Assembly: GCA_949346185.1 (NCBI GenBank)
Contig: CASGVX010000060.1
Span: 1-9,782 of the forward strand
From: an uncultured Lachnospiraceae bacterium
GTDB lineage: Bacteria; Bacillota; Clostridia; Lachnospirales; Lachnospiraceae
Direction of reading: 5' to 3'
DNA length: 9,782 nucleotides
The position numbers were made by a program, and so were the translations under genes. Each line of letters opens with the position of its first letter. Positions within the stretch are counted from its first letter, which is position 1. This document shows, piece by piece, positions 1 through 6,268 of the stretch. The notes below the pieces were generated by a model. It searched no databases. It had not been told where the DNA came from and saw only the letters and a program-made list of their open reading frames with translations.

Positions 1-453
1 ATATTATCCCAGGCAGAAATCAAGAGGGCGGCCAATGGATTGCTGGAAGAGGCTACCGGGCTGAAAATATACGGCAGGGAGATTACGGAGGGCTATGACA
101 CGCCCTCCTTGTTTATTGAGATCGTGCCGGGACCATTCCGGCGGCAGACGAGGAATTTTGCAAAGTCTGGATTTTCCCTCAAGATTACCTACTTTCAGGA
201 TGCGCCGAGGGAAATAGAGCAACTGGAATTGGTTGATACGGTAAAGGCGGCCTTTGGCATGGTGTTTGCCGTGGGGGATAGGAATCTGACAGTGGGTGAA
301 ATCACTTACGACTATGTAGGACAGAAGGAGGATATCTTGCAGATATCCGTTGATTTTGAGTATCTGGAAAATACGTCCATTTGCCCGCAAGAGGAACTTG
401 CCGGGGAGATGGATTTCAATTTAATCAAGAAAGAAAAAGGAGGCGTTGCATGA
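1..453 (+). CDS. Phage tail terminator family protein (DUF6838, XkdJ-like), 5' partial
   Basis: The frame is open to the first base of the window and ends at the TGA at 451-453, so 150 residues are visible and the true start probably lies upstream. The TTG at 40 is the first start-like codon, but it sits inside what looks like the conserved N-terminal helix: residues before it (QAEIKRAANGLLEEATGL) continue smoothly into the KIYGREI segment. This helix, then the 'IYG.EI..G...P..F.EI' pattern and a C-terminal beta-rich half fit the small proteins found just before the sheath gene in PBSX-like tails. In that family they are thought to cap the tail tube and sheath and join the tail to the head. 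The stop overlaps the sheath start in an ATGA, so translation is probably coupled. Function is by family resemblance and position. Confidence 0.8.
   Translation: MLSQAEIKRAANGLLEEATGLKIYGREITEGYDTPSLFIEIVPGPFRRQTRNFAKSGFSLKITYFQDAPREIEQLELVDTVKAAFGMVFAVGDRNLTVGEITYDYVGQKEDILQISVDFEYLENTSICPQEELAGEMDFNLIKKEKGGVA
437..443 (+). promoter_or_regulatory. Ribosome binding site fixing the sheath start
   Basis: AAGGAGG lies 6 nt before the ATG at 450. It selects that ATG over the in-frame TTG at 381, which lies deep inside the preceding gene and would add 23 residues. Confidence 0.85.
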
Positions 454-1592
454 GCGTGTTGAAGGCACCGGAAATTAATATTTCCTTTATCGACAAGGGC
501 AATAGCGCAGTGGAGCGTGGCTCCAGGGGCATTGTCCTCCTGGGGGTAAGGGATGCCTTTGTGGCACCGATGGCGAACCCTGCCACGGTCACAAGTCCCG
601 GGGATATCCCTGCGGGGGTGACGGATGTGACTAGGGAGCAAATCAAATTGGCACTGCTGGGATACCAGACGGCACCTATCAAAGTGCTGGTATATGGCAT
701 GGGATTGGATGTGGAGGGGGCGAGTGCGGAGGAGGCATATGCCGCTGCCATGAAGGATTGGGAAACCATGAGGTTTGACTATCTGGCCATTCCCACCGTG
801 GCCACGGATGGAAAGGCCCAGGAGGTAGCCGCATGGGTGAAGGCCATGCGGGGGAAGAAAAAGCGCATCAAGGCGGTGCTGCCGCACACGGCGGCAGACC
901 ACGAGGGGATTATCAATTACACCATTGACAAGAATGTGTATGCGGAGGATATCGTGCAGAAGGATGGCAGCGTGGAGCGGATCACTACGGAGTACAGCTG
1001 CGAGCAGTATTGCGGTAGAATCGCCGGATTGATTGCCGGTACGCCATTGCGGATCTCGGCCACCTATGCCCCGTTGCCGGAGCTGGATGATTGCACCAGG
1101 CTGGATGATATTGATGCGCCGGTGGGCAAGGGTGAGTTTATCATCTTCCATGACGGCGAGAAGGTGAAGACGGTCAGGGCGGTAAACAGTTTTACTTCTA
1201 CCGTGCAGGGAAAGGGGGATAGTTACAAGAAAATCAAGATCGTGGACACCATGGACTTGATTGCGGATGATATCACCAGGACAGCACAGGATACCTACCT
1301 GGGAAAGTTCCCCAATAGTTATGATAACAAGTGCGTGCTGATTACGGCAATCAAGAATTATCTCAAGCAGCTGTCTATGGATGAAATCATTGATTCGGAA
1401 TATGAAATCACCTTCGATATCGATGCGCTGAAAATCTATCACATAAACAGGGGGAAATATTCCGAGGAGCAGTTGGCGGCAATGGATGATACGGCGATAG
1501 CGAAGCTTGATACGGGATCAAAGGTGTTCCTGAAAGGGAATGTCACAATCTTGGATGCAATGGAAGACATTGATCTGCCAATCGAGATTTAA
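450..1592 (+). CDS. xkdK: Contractile tail sheath protein (XkdK-like)
   Basis: This encodes the 380-residue subunit of the outer sheath that contracts and drives the tail tube through the target envelope. The N-terminal 'ERGSRGIVLLGVRD' segment (residues 22-34) resembles the opening strand of the clostridial/PBSX sheath family. The C-terminus, GSKVFLKGNVTILDAMEDID (from residue 356), matches the conserved sheath tail that engages neighbouring subunits. Between them is an alpha/beta region with stretches such as 'PIKVLVYGMG' and 'RIAGLIAGTPL', as in this fold. At 380 residues it is shorter than B. subtilis XkdK (about 466), and fits the compact clostridial versions. The ATG at 450 overlaps the stop of the terminator gene and has a strong ribosome site. 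The tube gene follows, the normal partner order. Confidence 0.95.
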   Translation: MSVLKAPEINISFIDKGNSAVERGSRGIVLLGVRDAFVAPMANPATVTSPGDIPAGVTDVTREQIKLALLGYQTAPIKVLVYGMGLDVEGASAEEAYAAAMKDWETMRFDYLAIPTVATDGKAQEVAAWVKAMRGKKKRIKAVLPHTAADHEGIINYTIDKNVYAEDIVQKDGSVERITTEYSCEQYCGRIAGLIAGTPLRISATYAPLPELDDCTRLDDIDAPVGKGEFIIFHDGEKVKTVRAVNSFTSTVQGKGDSYKKIKIVDTMDLIADDITRTAQDTYLGKFPNSYDNKCVLITAIKNYLKQLSMDEIIDSEYEITFDIDALKIYHINRGKYSEEQLAAMDDTAIAKLDTGSKVFLKGNVTILDAMEDIDLPIEI

Positions 1593-1616
1593 AACCTAGG
1601 AAGGAGGCGAGATGGC

Positions 1617-2045
1617 ATGAAGGAATTTAAGCCGGAACAGGCGATTAGCGGAACTTGGGGGGAGATGTGGTATGACGGAGAGTACATGGCAGAAATCCAG
1701 TCTTGCAAGGCAGAGGTGACTTACAAGAAGACAGCCGTGCCGCAGACATGCAAGATGATTGAGGGGCAGAAAATTACAGGGCTGGAGCCGAAGGGCGAGT
1801 TTAAAATACATCATGTAAATAGCACGGTGATGAAAAAAGAGGTGGCTGCCCTCAAGAAAGGAAAGACGGCCGTGCATACGATCATTGTCAAGGTGGACGA
1901 TCCTGACGCAATCGGGGCAGAGAGGGTTGCCCTTTATAACTGTGTGCTGGATAAGATGATCCTGGCAGACTTTGAATCCGGGAAGATGAGTGAGCGTTCC
2001 TATGGATTCACGTTTAATGACTGGGACTTGCTGGAAGCGATTTAA
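1617..2045 (+). CDS. xkdM: Phage tail tube protein (XkdM-like, DUF2001)
   Basis: This encodes a 142-residue tail tube subunit, which polymerises into the inner tube around the tape measure protein. The N-terminus 'SGTWGEMWYDGEYMAEIQS', the central 'GQKITGLEPKGEFKIHHVN' and the end 'ERSYGFTFNDWDLLEAI' are characteristic of the XkdM tube family, and the length is usual for it. It sits 24 nt after the sheath gene. The ribosome site AAGGAGG (1601-1607) is 9 nt before the ATG at 1617. Another ATG at 1612 opens a frame that reads only Met-Ala-stop, its TGA overlapping the real start (ATGGCATGA). The assembly chaperone gene follows after 26 nt. Confidence 0.95.
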   Translation: MKEFKPEQAISGTWGEMWYDGEYMAEIQSCKAEVTYKKTAVPQTCKMIEGQKITGLEPKGEFKIHHVNSTVMKKEVAALKKGKTAVHTIIVKVDDPDAIGAERVALYNCVLDKMILADFESGKMSERSYGFTFNDWDLLEAI

Positions 2046-2071
2046 CAATTTAGCGGTACGGAGGTAAAAGC

Positions 2072-2482
2072 ATGAATTTGGTAGAGAAGTTGTTAAAAAT
2101 TGACAAAGGGGAATTTAGCAAGAAGAGGACGAAGGAAATTTACAGCGAGCGGTTATCTGAAATGCTGGGAGAGAAGGCATATATCACCTTGCAAGAAATG
2201 GATCCACAAGAGTTTCTTGATTTGTCCGCATCCGGGCTGGACGAGGATGGAGAGGTGATCATGGCCAAGACGATTGAGACCAATAGCAAGATTGCCGCAG
2301 CGGCAATCATTGATCCCCAGTTAAAAGATGCAAATTTAATGAAGCATCTGGGGGTGGCAACTCCGGCAATGGCGGCTGAAAAACTTTTCAGGGGGGAAGT
2401 GAGCGTGATCGCCCTGGAAGCCAGGAAGATGGCTGGCTTTGGCGATATCGTGGAATCCGATAATGAAATAAAAAACTCATAG
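2072..2482 (+). CDS. xkdN: Tail assembly chaperone, short form (XkdN-like, gpG equivalent)
   Basis: This encodes a 136-residue chaperone of the XkdN type. It is predicted to bind the tape measure protein and help nucleate tube assembly, and is not expected in the finished particle. It is rich in charged helices at the start (MNLVEKLLKIDKGEF) and has the Ala/Leu-rich 'GVATPAMAAEKLFRGEVSVI' segment near residues 95-120, typical of this group. GGAGGT at 2060-2065 is 6 nt before the ATG. The gene lies between tube and tape measure, as gene G does in lambda-like tails. Its last sense codons, ATA AAA AAC TCA TAG, contain an in-phase A AAA AAC slippery heptamer followed by a strong hairpin, so a longer -1 frameshift form (196 residues) is predicted. 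Confidence 0.92.
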   Translation: MNLVEKLLKIDKGEFSKKRTKEIYSERLSEMLGEKAYITLQEMDPQEFLDLSASGLDEDGEVIMAKTIETNSKIAAAAIIDPQLKDANLMKHLGVATPAMAAEKLFRGEVSVIALEARKMAGFGDIVESDNEIKNS

Positions 2483-2526
2483 AAACCGATGGTGATGTGC
2501 AGTTCGACTACTATCACTATCGGTTT
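2470..2526 (+). promoter_or_regulatory. Programmed -1 ribosomal frameshift signal (slippery site and stimulatory hairpin)
   Basis: The heptamer A AAA AAC occupies 2470-2476 in the correct phase (codons ATA AAA AAC). A 6-nt spacer containing the zero-frame TAG follows. A 15-bp stem comes next: 2483-2497 pairs with 2512-2526, all Watson-Crick except two G-U pairs (2491-2518 and the closing 2497-2512). The loop can add a small AGT/ACT stem at 2501-2503 and 2507-2509. Heptamer type, phase, spacing and stem all fit known -1 frameshift signals. Confidence 0.88.
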
Positions 2527-2661
2527 TTGCAATGGAAGGTCGGGGAGTATATCAACCTTCCATATGGGGAAAAGCGGGTTGCCCATGCCTATATGATGCA
2601 GTTCATAGAGGATAGGAATGGGGAATTCGAGGCTCTGTTCGGAGAAAGGAAAGATGGCTGA
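2476..2661 (+). CDS. -1 frameshift extension of the tail assembly chaperone (GT-type C-terminal domain)
   Basis: Reading from the C at 2476 in the -1 frame gives 61 sense codons ending at TGA 2659-2661. It has no ATG at its head and no ribosome site of its own. The peptide begins LIETDGDVQFDYYHYRFLQW and contains 'YINLPYGEKRVAHAYMMQ', an aromatic, folded-looking sequence rather than random out-of-frame translation. Its stop shares one base with the tape-measure ATG (TGATG). Fused to the first 135 codons of the chaperone it would give 196 residues. This matches the G-T organisation of long-tailed phages, in which the T part binds the tail tube protein. Expression by frameshift is inferred from the signal and the geometry, not shown. 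Confidence 0.85.
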   Translation, partial: LIETDGDVQFDYYHYRFLQWKVGEYINLPYGEKRVAHAYMMQFIEDRNGEFEALFGERKDG

Positions 2662-5570
2662 TGGGAAGGGTGATAAGCACCTGCATCCAGTTCATTGACG
2701 CATTCAGCAATCCGTCAAACAAAACTATCGCAAATATGCGGAAGATGGCAATGGAGGCGAAGAGGGCGGGCAGAAGCATACAGGGTGCGGGCAATACGAT
2801 ACAGAATGCGGGCAAGAGTTTGACAAAGGCCGTGACCGCTCCCATAGCGGGAGTGGGAGTTGCGGCGGTGAAGACGGCGGCTGACTTTGAAAGCGCAATG
2901 TCAGAAGTTGGGGCAATCTCTGGAAATGTAGCAGATAAAGACCTTCCAAAAATCATGAAAAAGGCAAAGGCAATGGGGCTTTCTTTTAAGGAGGGAGCCA
3001 GTGCAACCGAGACGGCATCAAATATCTTGAAAGCGAAAGCAAAGGAGATGGGGGCAACCACTTCCTTTTCCGCAAGCGAGAGTGCCGAGGCAATGAAGTA
3101 CATGGCAATGGCCGGGTGGAAAACCACTGACATGATGGAAGGCGTGGCGGGGGTGATGAATCTTGCAGCGGCATCCGGCGAGGATTTAGGAAGTACATCG
3201 GACATTGTGACAGATGCACTGACAGCCTTTGGCATGAAAGCAAATGAAAGTTCCCGCTTTGCAGATGTATTGGCAACAACCTCAAGTAGTGCCAATACAA
3301 ATGTCTCCATGATGGGAGAGAGTTTTAAATACTGCGCTTCCACCGCTGGCGCAATGGGATATAGCGTAGAAGATATCTCGGTTGCGCTAGGAGTTTTGGG
3401 AAATGCCGGAATAAAAGGCAGCATGGCCGGAACGACATTGAAGAACGTTATTGCTAATTTGGCAAAGCCGACAGATGCACAAGCGGCGGTCATGAAGAAA
3501 TTGGGGATAAGTCTGACAGACAGCCATGGAAAGACGAAAGATTTTTCGGAGGTGATGAAAAACTTACGATCCTCATTTGCTGGGTTGTCAGAGACGCAAA
3601 AGGCATCAGCGGCAAGCACGTTGGCAGGGAAACAAAGTATGGCGGGACTGCTGACGATTGTCAACACAGGTCAAAAGGATTTTGATAAATTAACAGGTGC
3701 CATCAATAGCTCGAAAGGCAGTGCAGAGGCGATGGCCGGGAAAATGCTGGACAACTTAAATGGCCAGTTGACCCTGCTGAAATCTGCACTGGAGGGCGCA
3801 GCAATCACAATAGGAGACAAACTTACACCATACATAAAAATAGCAGTGGGCTGGGTGCAAAAGGCAACGGACTGGTTCAATAGTCTGTCGGATGCCCAGG
3901 TATCGCAGATTATGAAATGGGCGGGAATAGCGGCAGCAGTTGGCCCATGCATCTTGATGTTCGGAAAGTTGGTTACTGGCGTTGGGAAAGTTGTAACTGG
4001 TTTCGGAAAAGTTACCAGTGCCATAACAAATGCCGGTTCGGTCATAGGACTGCTGACAAGCCCAGCGGGGATTGTCATTGGCGTTTTGGCGGCGATAGCG
4101 GTTGCGGCGGTGCTGGTAGCAAAGAACTGGGACAAGATCAAGCCCGTGGTCATGAATGTGAAGGCGTGGTTTACGGAAACCTTCGGGGGTGCCATAAAAC
4201 AGGCAATGACTGGATTCCAGAAGATTTTTGCCAGCGTGATGCAGGGGATCAAGACCATCTTGCCTGGCGTCATGGCTTCCATAAAAACTGCAATTCAGGC
4301 AGCAATGCCTGTAGTGAGGTCGATAGCGTCAGCAATAAAAGTTATGTTGCCAGCCGCCATAGAGACAATAAAAACGGTGATTCAGGCGGCAATGCCAGTT
4401 ATTCAGACTGCGGTGCAAGTGGTTTCAAAATTATTGCCGAAAGCCATTGAGATGGCGAAGACGGCAATTCACTCCATTGCTCCAACAATTAAAACGGTCA
4501 TAGCCGTTGTTGCGGAAGTCGTGCCAATCATAGCAACGACATTTGTCGGGGTACTAGAAAAACTTTCCCCTGTGATTAAGACAATAGGGACTGCGGCTAA
4601 GAAGCATTTAATCGTTATGGGAAATTTGCTATCCCATGCTTTTTCGTTCTTGGGAAGCACGATAGCCAAATTATCACCGAGCATTAATAAAATTGCAAAG
4701 GTGGTTGGTGGCGTGTTGGTGTATGCGGTTCGGAAGGTTTCGCCAGTCGTGGTAAAGATGGCGGCGGCATTTTCAGCGGCATTCACCGGAATATACAATA
4801 TTTCCAGCAACATAGTGAACAAATTAAAGCCGGTATATACGGCGATAGGTACGGTAATCAAGGTGGTTATGGGCGTGGTGCAGAAAAGATTTGTCAGCAC
4901 GTTCCAGACCGTGGCCAGCGTGGTTTCTTCAACTTCGTCCAGCGTAAAACAGGTTATACGAGGATTGACAAAGGCATTTGGCGGCGTTCTTGATTTTATC
5001 ACTGGCGTATTTTCTGGCAACTGGAAAAAGGCATGGGAAGGGGTTAAGAATATTTTTGGTGGAATATTTGACGGACTGGCTGGCATGTGTAAAGTACCCA
5101 TTAATGCGGTTATTGGCTTGATTAATAAGGCGATTGGCGGGATTAACAAGATTTCTATTGATATTCCCGAAGGTGTTCCGGGAATTGGAGGAAAGCATAT
5201 CGGTGGCTTTAATATTCCTACGATCCCGGCACTGGCGAAAGGAACGCAGGATTGGCGGGGCGGCATCGTGCAGGTGGGCGAGAAAGGCGGCGAGATCGTG
5301 GACTTGCCGAAAGGCTCCCGGGTGTACCCCCATGACCAGAGCGTGCAGATGGCTAGGAAATCGGCTGATGGAAAGCTGGCGGCAGCAGACCGAAAGGCGG
5401 CGAGGCTGGAGAAGTCAGCGGCAGACAGGAAGAGGGCTGGGGATATAACGGTCAATATTCCGAAACTGGCGGAGCAGATTATCGTGAGGGATGAAAAGGA
5501 CATTGAGAGGATTGCAGAGGAGATTGCCCGGAAACTAAGGGATACGGCAATCAACATGGGAACAGTGTGA
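2661..5570 (+). CDS. Phage tail tape measure protein (TP901 family)
   Basis: This is the 969-residue scaffold that sets tail length inside the tube and is probably released during DNA ejection. The N-terminal third holds the TP901-type core: 'AADFESAMSEVGAISG' (about 73-88), the 'SFSASESAEAMKYMAMAGW' segment, 'GVLGNAGIKGSMAGTTLKN' and 'KMLDNLNGQLTLLKSALEG'. Hydrophobic, membrane-compatible stretches lie near residues 421-439 and 459-487. Residues 535-637 carry a proline-phased repeat. The C-terminus has the familiar 'GGEIVDLPKGSRVYPHDQS' element (from 877), then a basic Ala/Lys/Arg helix and a charged terminal helix. By the usual 0.15 nm per residue rule, 969 residues suggest a tail near 145 nm. 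The ATG overlaps the stop of the chaperone extension (TGATG), suggesting that translation is coupled to frameshifted ribosomes. GTG 2670 is a less likely start. Confidence 0.95.
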   Translation: MGRVISTCIQFIDAFSNPSNKTIANMRKMAMEAKRAGRSIQGAGNTIQNAGKSLTKAVTAPIAGVGVAAVKTAADFESAMSEVGAISGNVADKDLPKIMKKAKAMGLSFKEGASATETASNILKAKAKEMGATTSFSASESAEAMKYMAMAGWKTTDMMEGVAGVMNLAAASGEDLGSTSDIVTDALTAFGMKANESSRFADVLATTSSSANTNVSMMGESFKYCASTAGAMGYSVEDISVALGVLGNAGIKGSMAGTTLKNVIANLAKPTDAQAAVMKKLGISLTDSHGKTKDFSEVMKNLRSSFAGLSETQKASAASTLAGKQSMAGLLTIVNTGQKDFDKLTGAINSSKGSAEAMAGKMLDNLNGQLTLLKSALEGAAITIGDKLTPYIKIAVGWVQKATDWFNSLSDAQVSQIMKWAGIAAAVGPCILMFGKLVTGVGKVVTGFGKVTSAITNAGSVIGLLTSPAGIVIGVLAAIAVAAVLVAKNWDKIKPVVMNVKAWFTETFGGAIKQAMTGFQKIFASVMQGIKTILPGVMASIKTAIQAAMPVVRSIASAIKVMLPAAIETIKTVIQAAMPVIQTAVQVVSKLLPKAIEMAKTAIHSIAPTIKTVIAVVAEVVPIIATTFVGVLEKLSPVIKTIGTAAKKHLIVMGNLLSHAFSFLGSTIAKLSPSINKIAKVVGGVLVYAVRKVSPVVVKMAAAFSAAFTGIYNISSNIVNKLKPVYTAIGTVIKVVMGVVQKRFVSTFQTVASVVSSTSSSVKQVIRGLTKAFGGVLDFITGVFSGNWKKAWEGVKNIFGGIFDGLAGMCKVPINAVIGLINKAIGGINKISIDIPEGVPGIGGKHIGGFNIPTIPALAKGTQDWRGGIVQVGEKGGEIVDLPKGSRVYPHDQSVQMARKSADGKLAAADRKAARLEKSAADRKRAGDITVNIPKLAEQIIVRDEKDIERIAEEIARKLRDTAINMGTV
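4263..4628 (+). repeat. Proline-phased 29-residue (14+15) repeat inside the tape measure protein
   Basis: Four consecutive 29-residue units begin at residues 541, 570, 599 and 628 (nt 4281, 4368, 4455, 4542). Units 1 and 2 are also alike in DNA (ATAAAAAC..., ATTCAGGC.GCAATGCC...). Prolines fall at residues 535, 550, 564, 579, 593, 608, 622 and 637, alternating 15 and 14 apart, each opening a hydrophobic helix such as MPVIQTAVQVVSKL. The fourth unit keeps the first proline only. Confidence 0.8.
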
Positions 5571-5711
5571 ATGAAAAGACCATTCACACAGGAAGAAACG
5601 CCCACAAAGTGGGCTTGCTGCAAAGCAGCATTCTTCCCGATATATCTGCTGGCGGAACTATATCATTTTATGGATGGAAAGGCGTGGGGATTAGTATGGA
5701 GATCTGGCTAA
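5571..5711 (+). CDS. Possible small 46-residue protein between tape measure and LysM genes
   Basis: An ATG follows the tape-measure stop directly (TGAATG) and opens 46 codons to a TAA at 5709-5711, overlapping the next gene by 16 nt in another frame. The product starts MKRPFTQEETPTKWACCKAA, continues with a hydrophobic amphipathic stretch FFPIYLLAELYHFM (residues 21-34) and ends in a Trp-containing tail. The overlap pattern at both ends is what neighbouring genes show, and the composition is protein-like (four aromatic-rich turns, adjacent cysteines). The ribosome site is weak (GGGA about 9 nt upstream), so it would depend on re-initiation after the tape measure. I do not recognise the sequence. 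It may instead be a chance ORF over a structured RNA. Confidence 0.5.
   Translation: MKRPFTQEETPTKWACCKAAFFPIYLLAELYHFMDGKAWGLVWRSG
5591..5637 (+). other. Predicted three-way-junction RNA or DNA fold
   Basis: A 7-bp outer stem (GGAAGAA 5591-5597 with TTCTTCC 5631-5637) encloses two perfect 6-bp hairpins. These are GCCCAC-AAA-GTGGGC (5600-5614) and TGCTGC-AAA-GCAGCA (5616-5630), both with identical AAA triloops. The junction is tight: 2, 1 and 0 unpaired bases. A further weak stem, GATATA (5639-5644) with TATATC (5659-5664), follows. I recognise no known riboswitch, ribozyme or mobile-element end in it. It coincides with the small ORF, whose doubled codons (GAA GAA, TGC TGC, GCA GCA, TTC TTC) partly create the symmetry. 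Confidence 0.5.
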
Positions 5712-6268
5712 AGCAGGGCAAGAGAAAGTTAAGGCTGCCGATTCTGCCCCAGGAGGTGGGGCAGACCAGCGAGCAAGACAATAAGACGGAGACGGTCAAC
5801 GCTCTGGGGGAGGTCAATTTGCTTGGATTGCCAAAGTTGGAAACCGTGTCATTGGAATCCCACTTTCCGAAGAGGCATATGTACTATGACCAGTACAAGG
5901 GATATCCAAGCCCGGAGCGATGCGTGAAGCGGGTGGAGAAGATGAAGAAAAAGGGCATGATTCGGTTTATTGTCACGCCCCTTATCAATTATGAGGCAAC
6001 GATAGAGCAGTTTGAATGGAAATATACGGATGGCACAGGGGATATTTATTTCACGATGCAGATCAAGCGGTATCGCCGCCCCAAGAAAAAGCGTAGCACC
6101 AAGAAGGCGAAGAAGGTAACCGTCACGGTAAAGAAGGGGGATACTTGGGCGAAACTTGCGAAGAAATATACTGGCTCTAGCAAGAATGCCAAGAAGATTG
6201 CAAAGCAGAACAAGATGGCGAACAGGAAAAAGCCGCCAGTGGGAAAGAAGGTGACAATAAAGCCTTGA
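5696..6268 (+). CDS. xkdP: LysM-domain tail/baseplate protein (XkdP-like)
   Basis: This encodes a 190-residue protein that starts MEIWLKQGKRKLRLPILPQE, the usual opening of XkdP-type proteins. It continues with a conserved core ('HFPKRHMYYDQYKGYPSPE', 'IRFIVTPLINYEATIEQFEW'), then a very basic linker (residues 124-140, Lys/Arg rich), and ends with a LysM motif (about 141-190: 'VTVKKGDTWAKLAKKYTG', 'IAKQNKM', 'PVGKKVTI'). LysM domains bind peptidoglycan glycans. Here the protein is thought to sit at the tube/baseplate interface next to the hub. The frame stays open up to GTG 5567, but that 43-residue extension shows no family resemblance and covers the hairpin region. I therefore choose ATG 5696, which has GGGGA five bases upstream. 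The stop overlaps the next gene's TTG start. Confidence 0.9.
   Translation: MEIWLKQGKRKLRLPILPQEVGQTSEQDNKTETVNALGEVNLLGLPKLETVSLESHFPKRHMYYDQYKGYPSPERCVKRVEKMKKKGMIRFIVTPLINYEATIEQFEWKYTDGTGDIYFTMQIKRYRRPKKKRSTKKAKKVTVTVKKGDTWAKLAKKYTGSSKNAKKIAKQNKMANRKKPPVGKKVTIKP

Noticed and set aside
40..453. TTG at 40 as the true start of the first gene
   Set aside because: The frame is open to base 1 and the residues before the TTG continue the N-terminal helix. The gene is better treated as cut by the window edge.
312..1442. Long minus-strand open frame of 376 codons opposite the sheath gene
   Set aside because: It is a shadow of the sheath coding frame, with no ribosome site and a low-complexity, His/Arg/Leu-rich product. 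All credible genes run on the plus strand.
2483..2530. Hairpin followed by TTTTT as an intrinsic terminator
   Set aside because: The stem is followed by only five T residues before GC, lies inside the open -1 frame and sits at ideal distance from a slippery site. Termination here would cut off the rest of the tail operon. Partial attenuation cannot be excluded.
2603..3667. Long minus-strand frame opposite the tape measure gene
   Set aside because: The Ala-rich plus-strand helices produce open antisense frames. The product is composition-biased, resembles no family, and the other minus frames at 3671-4282 and 4469-5623 behave the same way.
3917..4450. Plus-strand 177-codon frame within the tape measure gene
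   Set aside because: It is an out-of-frame reading of the tape measure gene, with a Gly/Ser/Cys/His-rich product and no start signals.
5591..5637. Hammerhead ribozyme, purine or c-di-GMP riboswitch, or IS200/IS605 end
   Set aside because: The three-way shape invited comparison, but I find neither the CUGAUGA/GAAA hammerhead core nor the conserved junction bases of those riboswitches, and no transposase or target tetranucleotide pairing is evident nearby.
5567..5695. GTG 5567 as the start of the LysM gene
   Set aside because: The 43 extra residues resemble no XkdP N-terminus, while MEIWLKQG at 5696 does, and the GTG lies within the tape-measure stop with no ribosome site.
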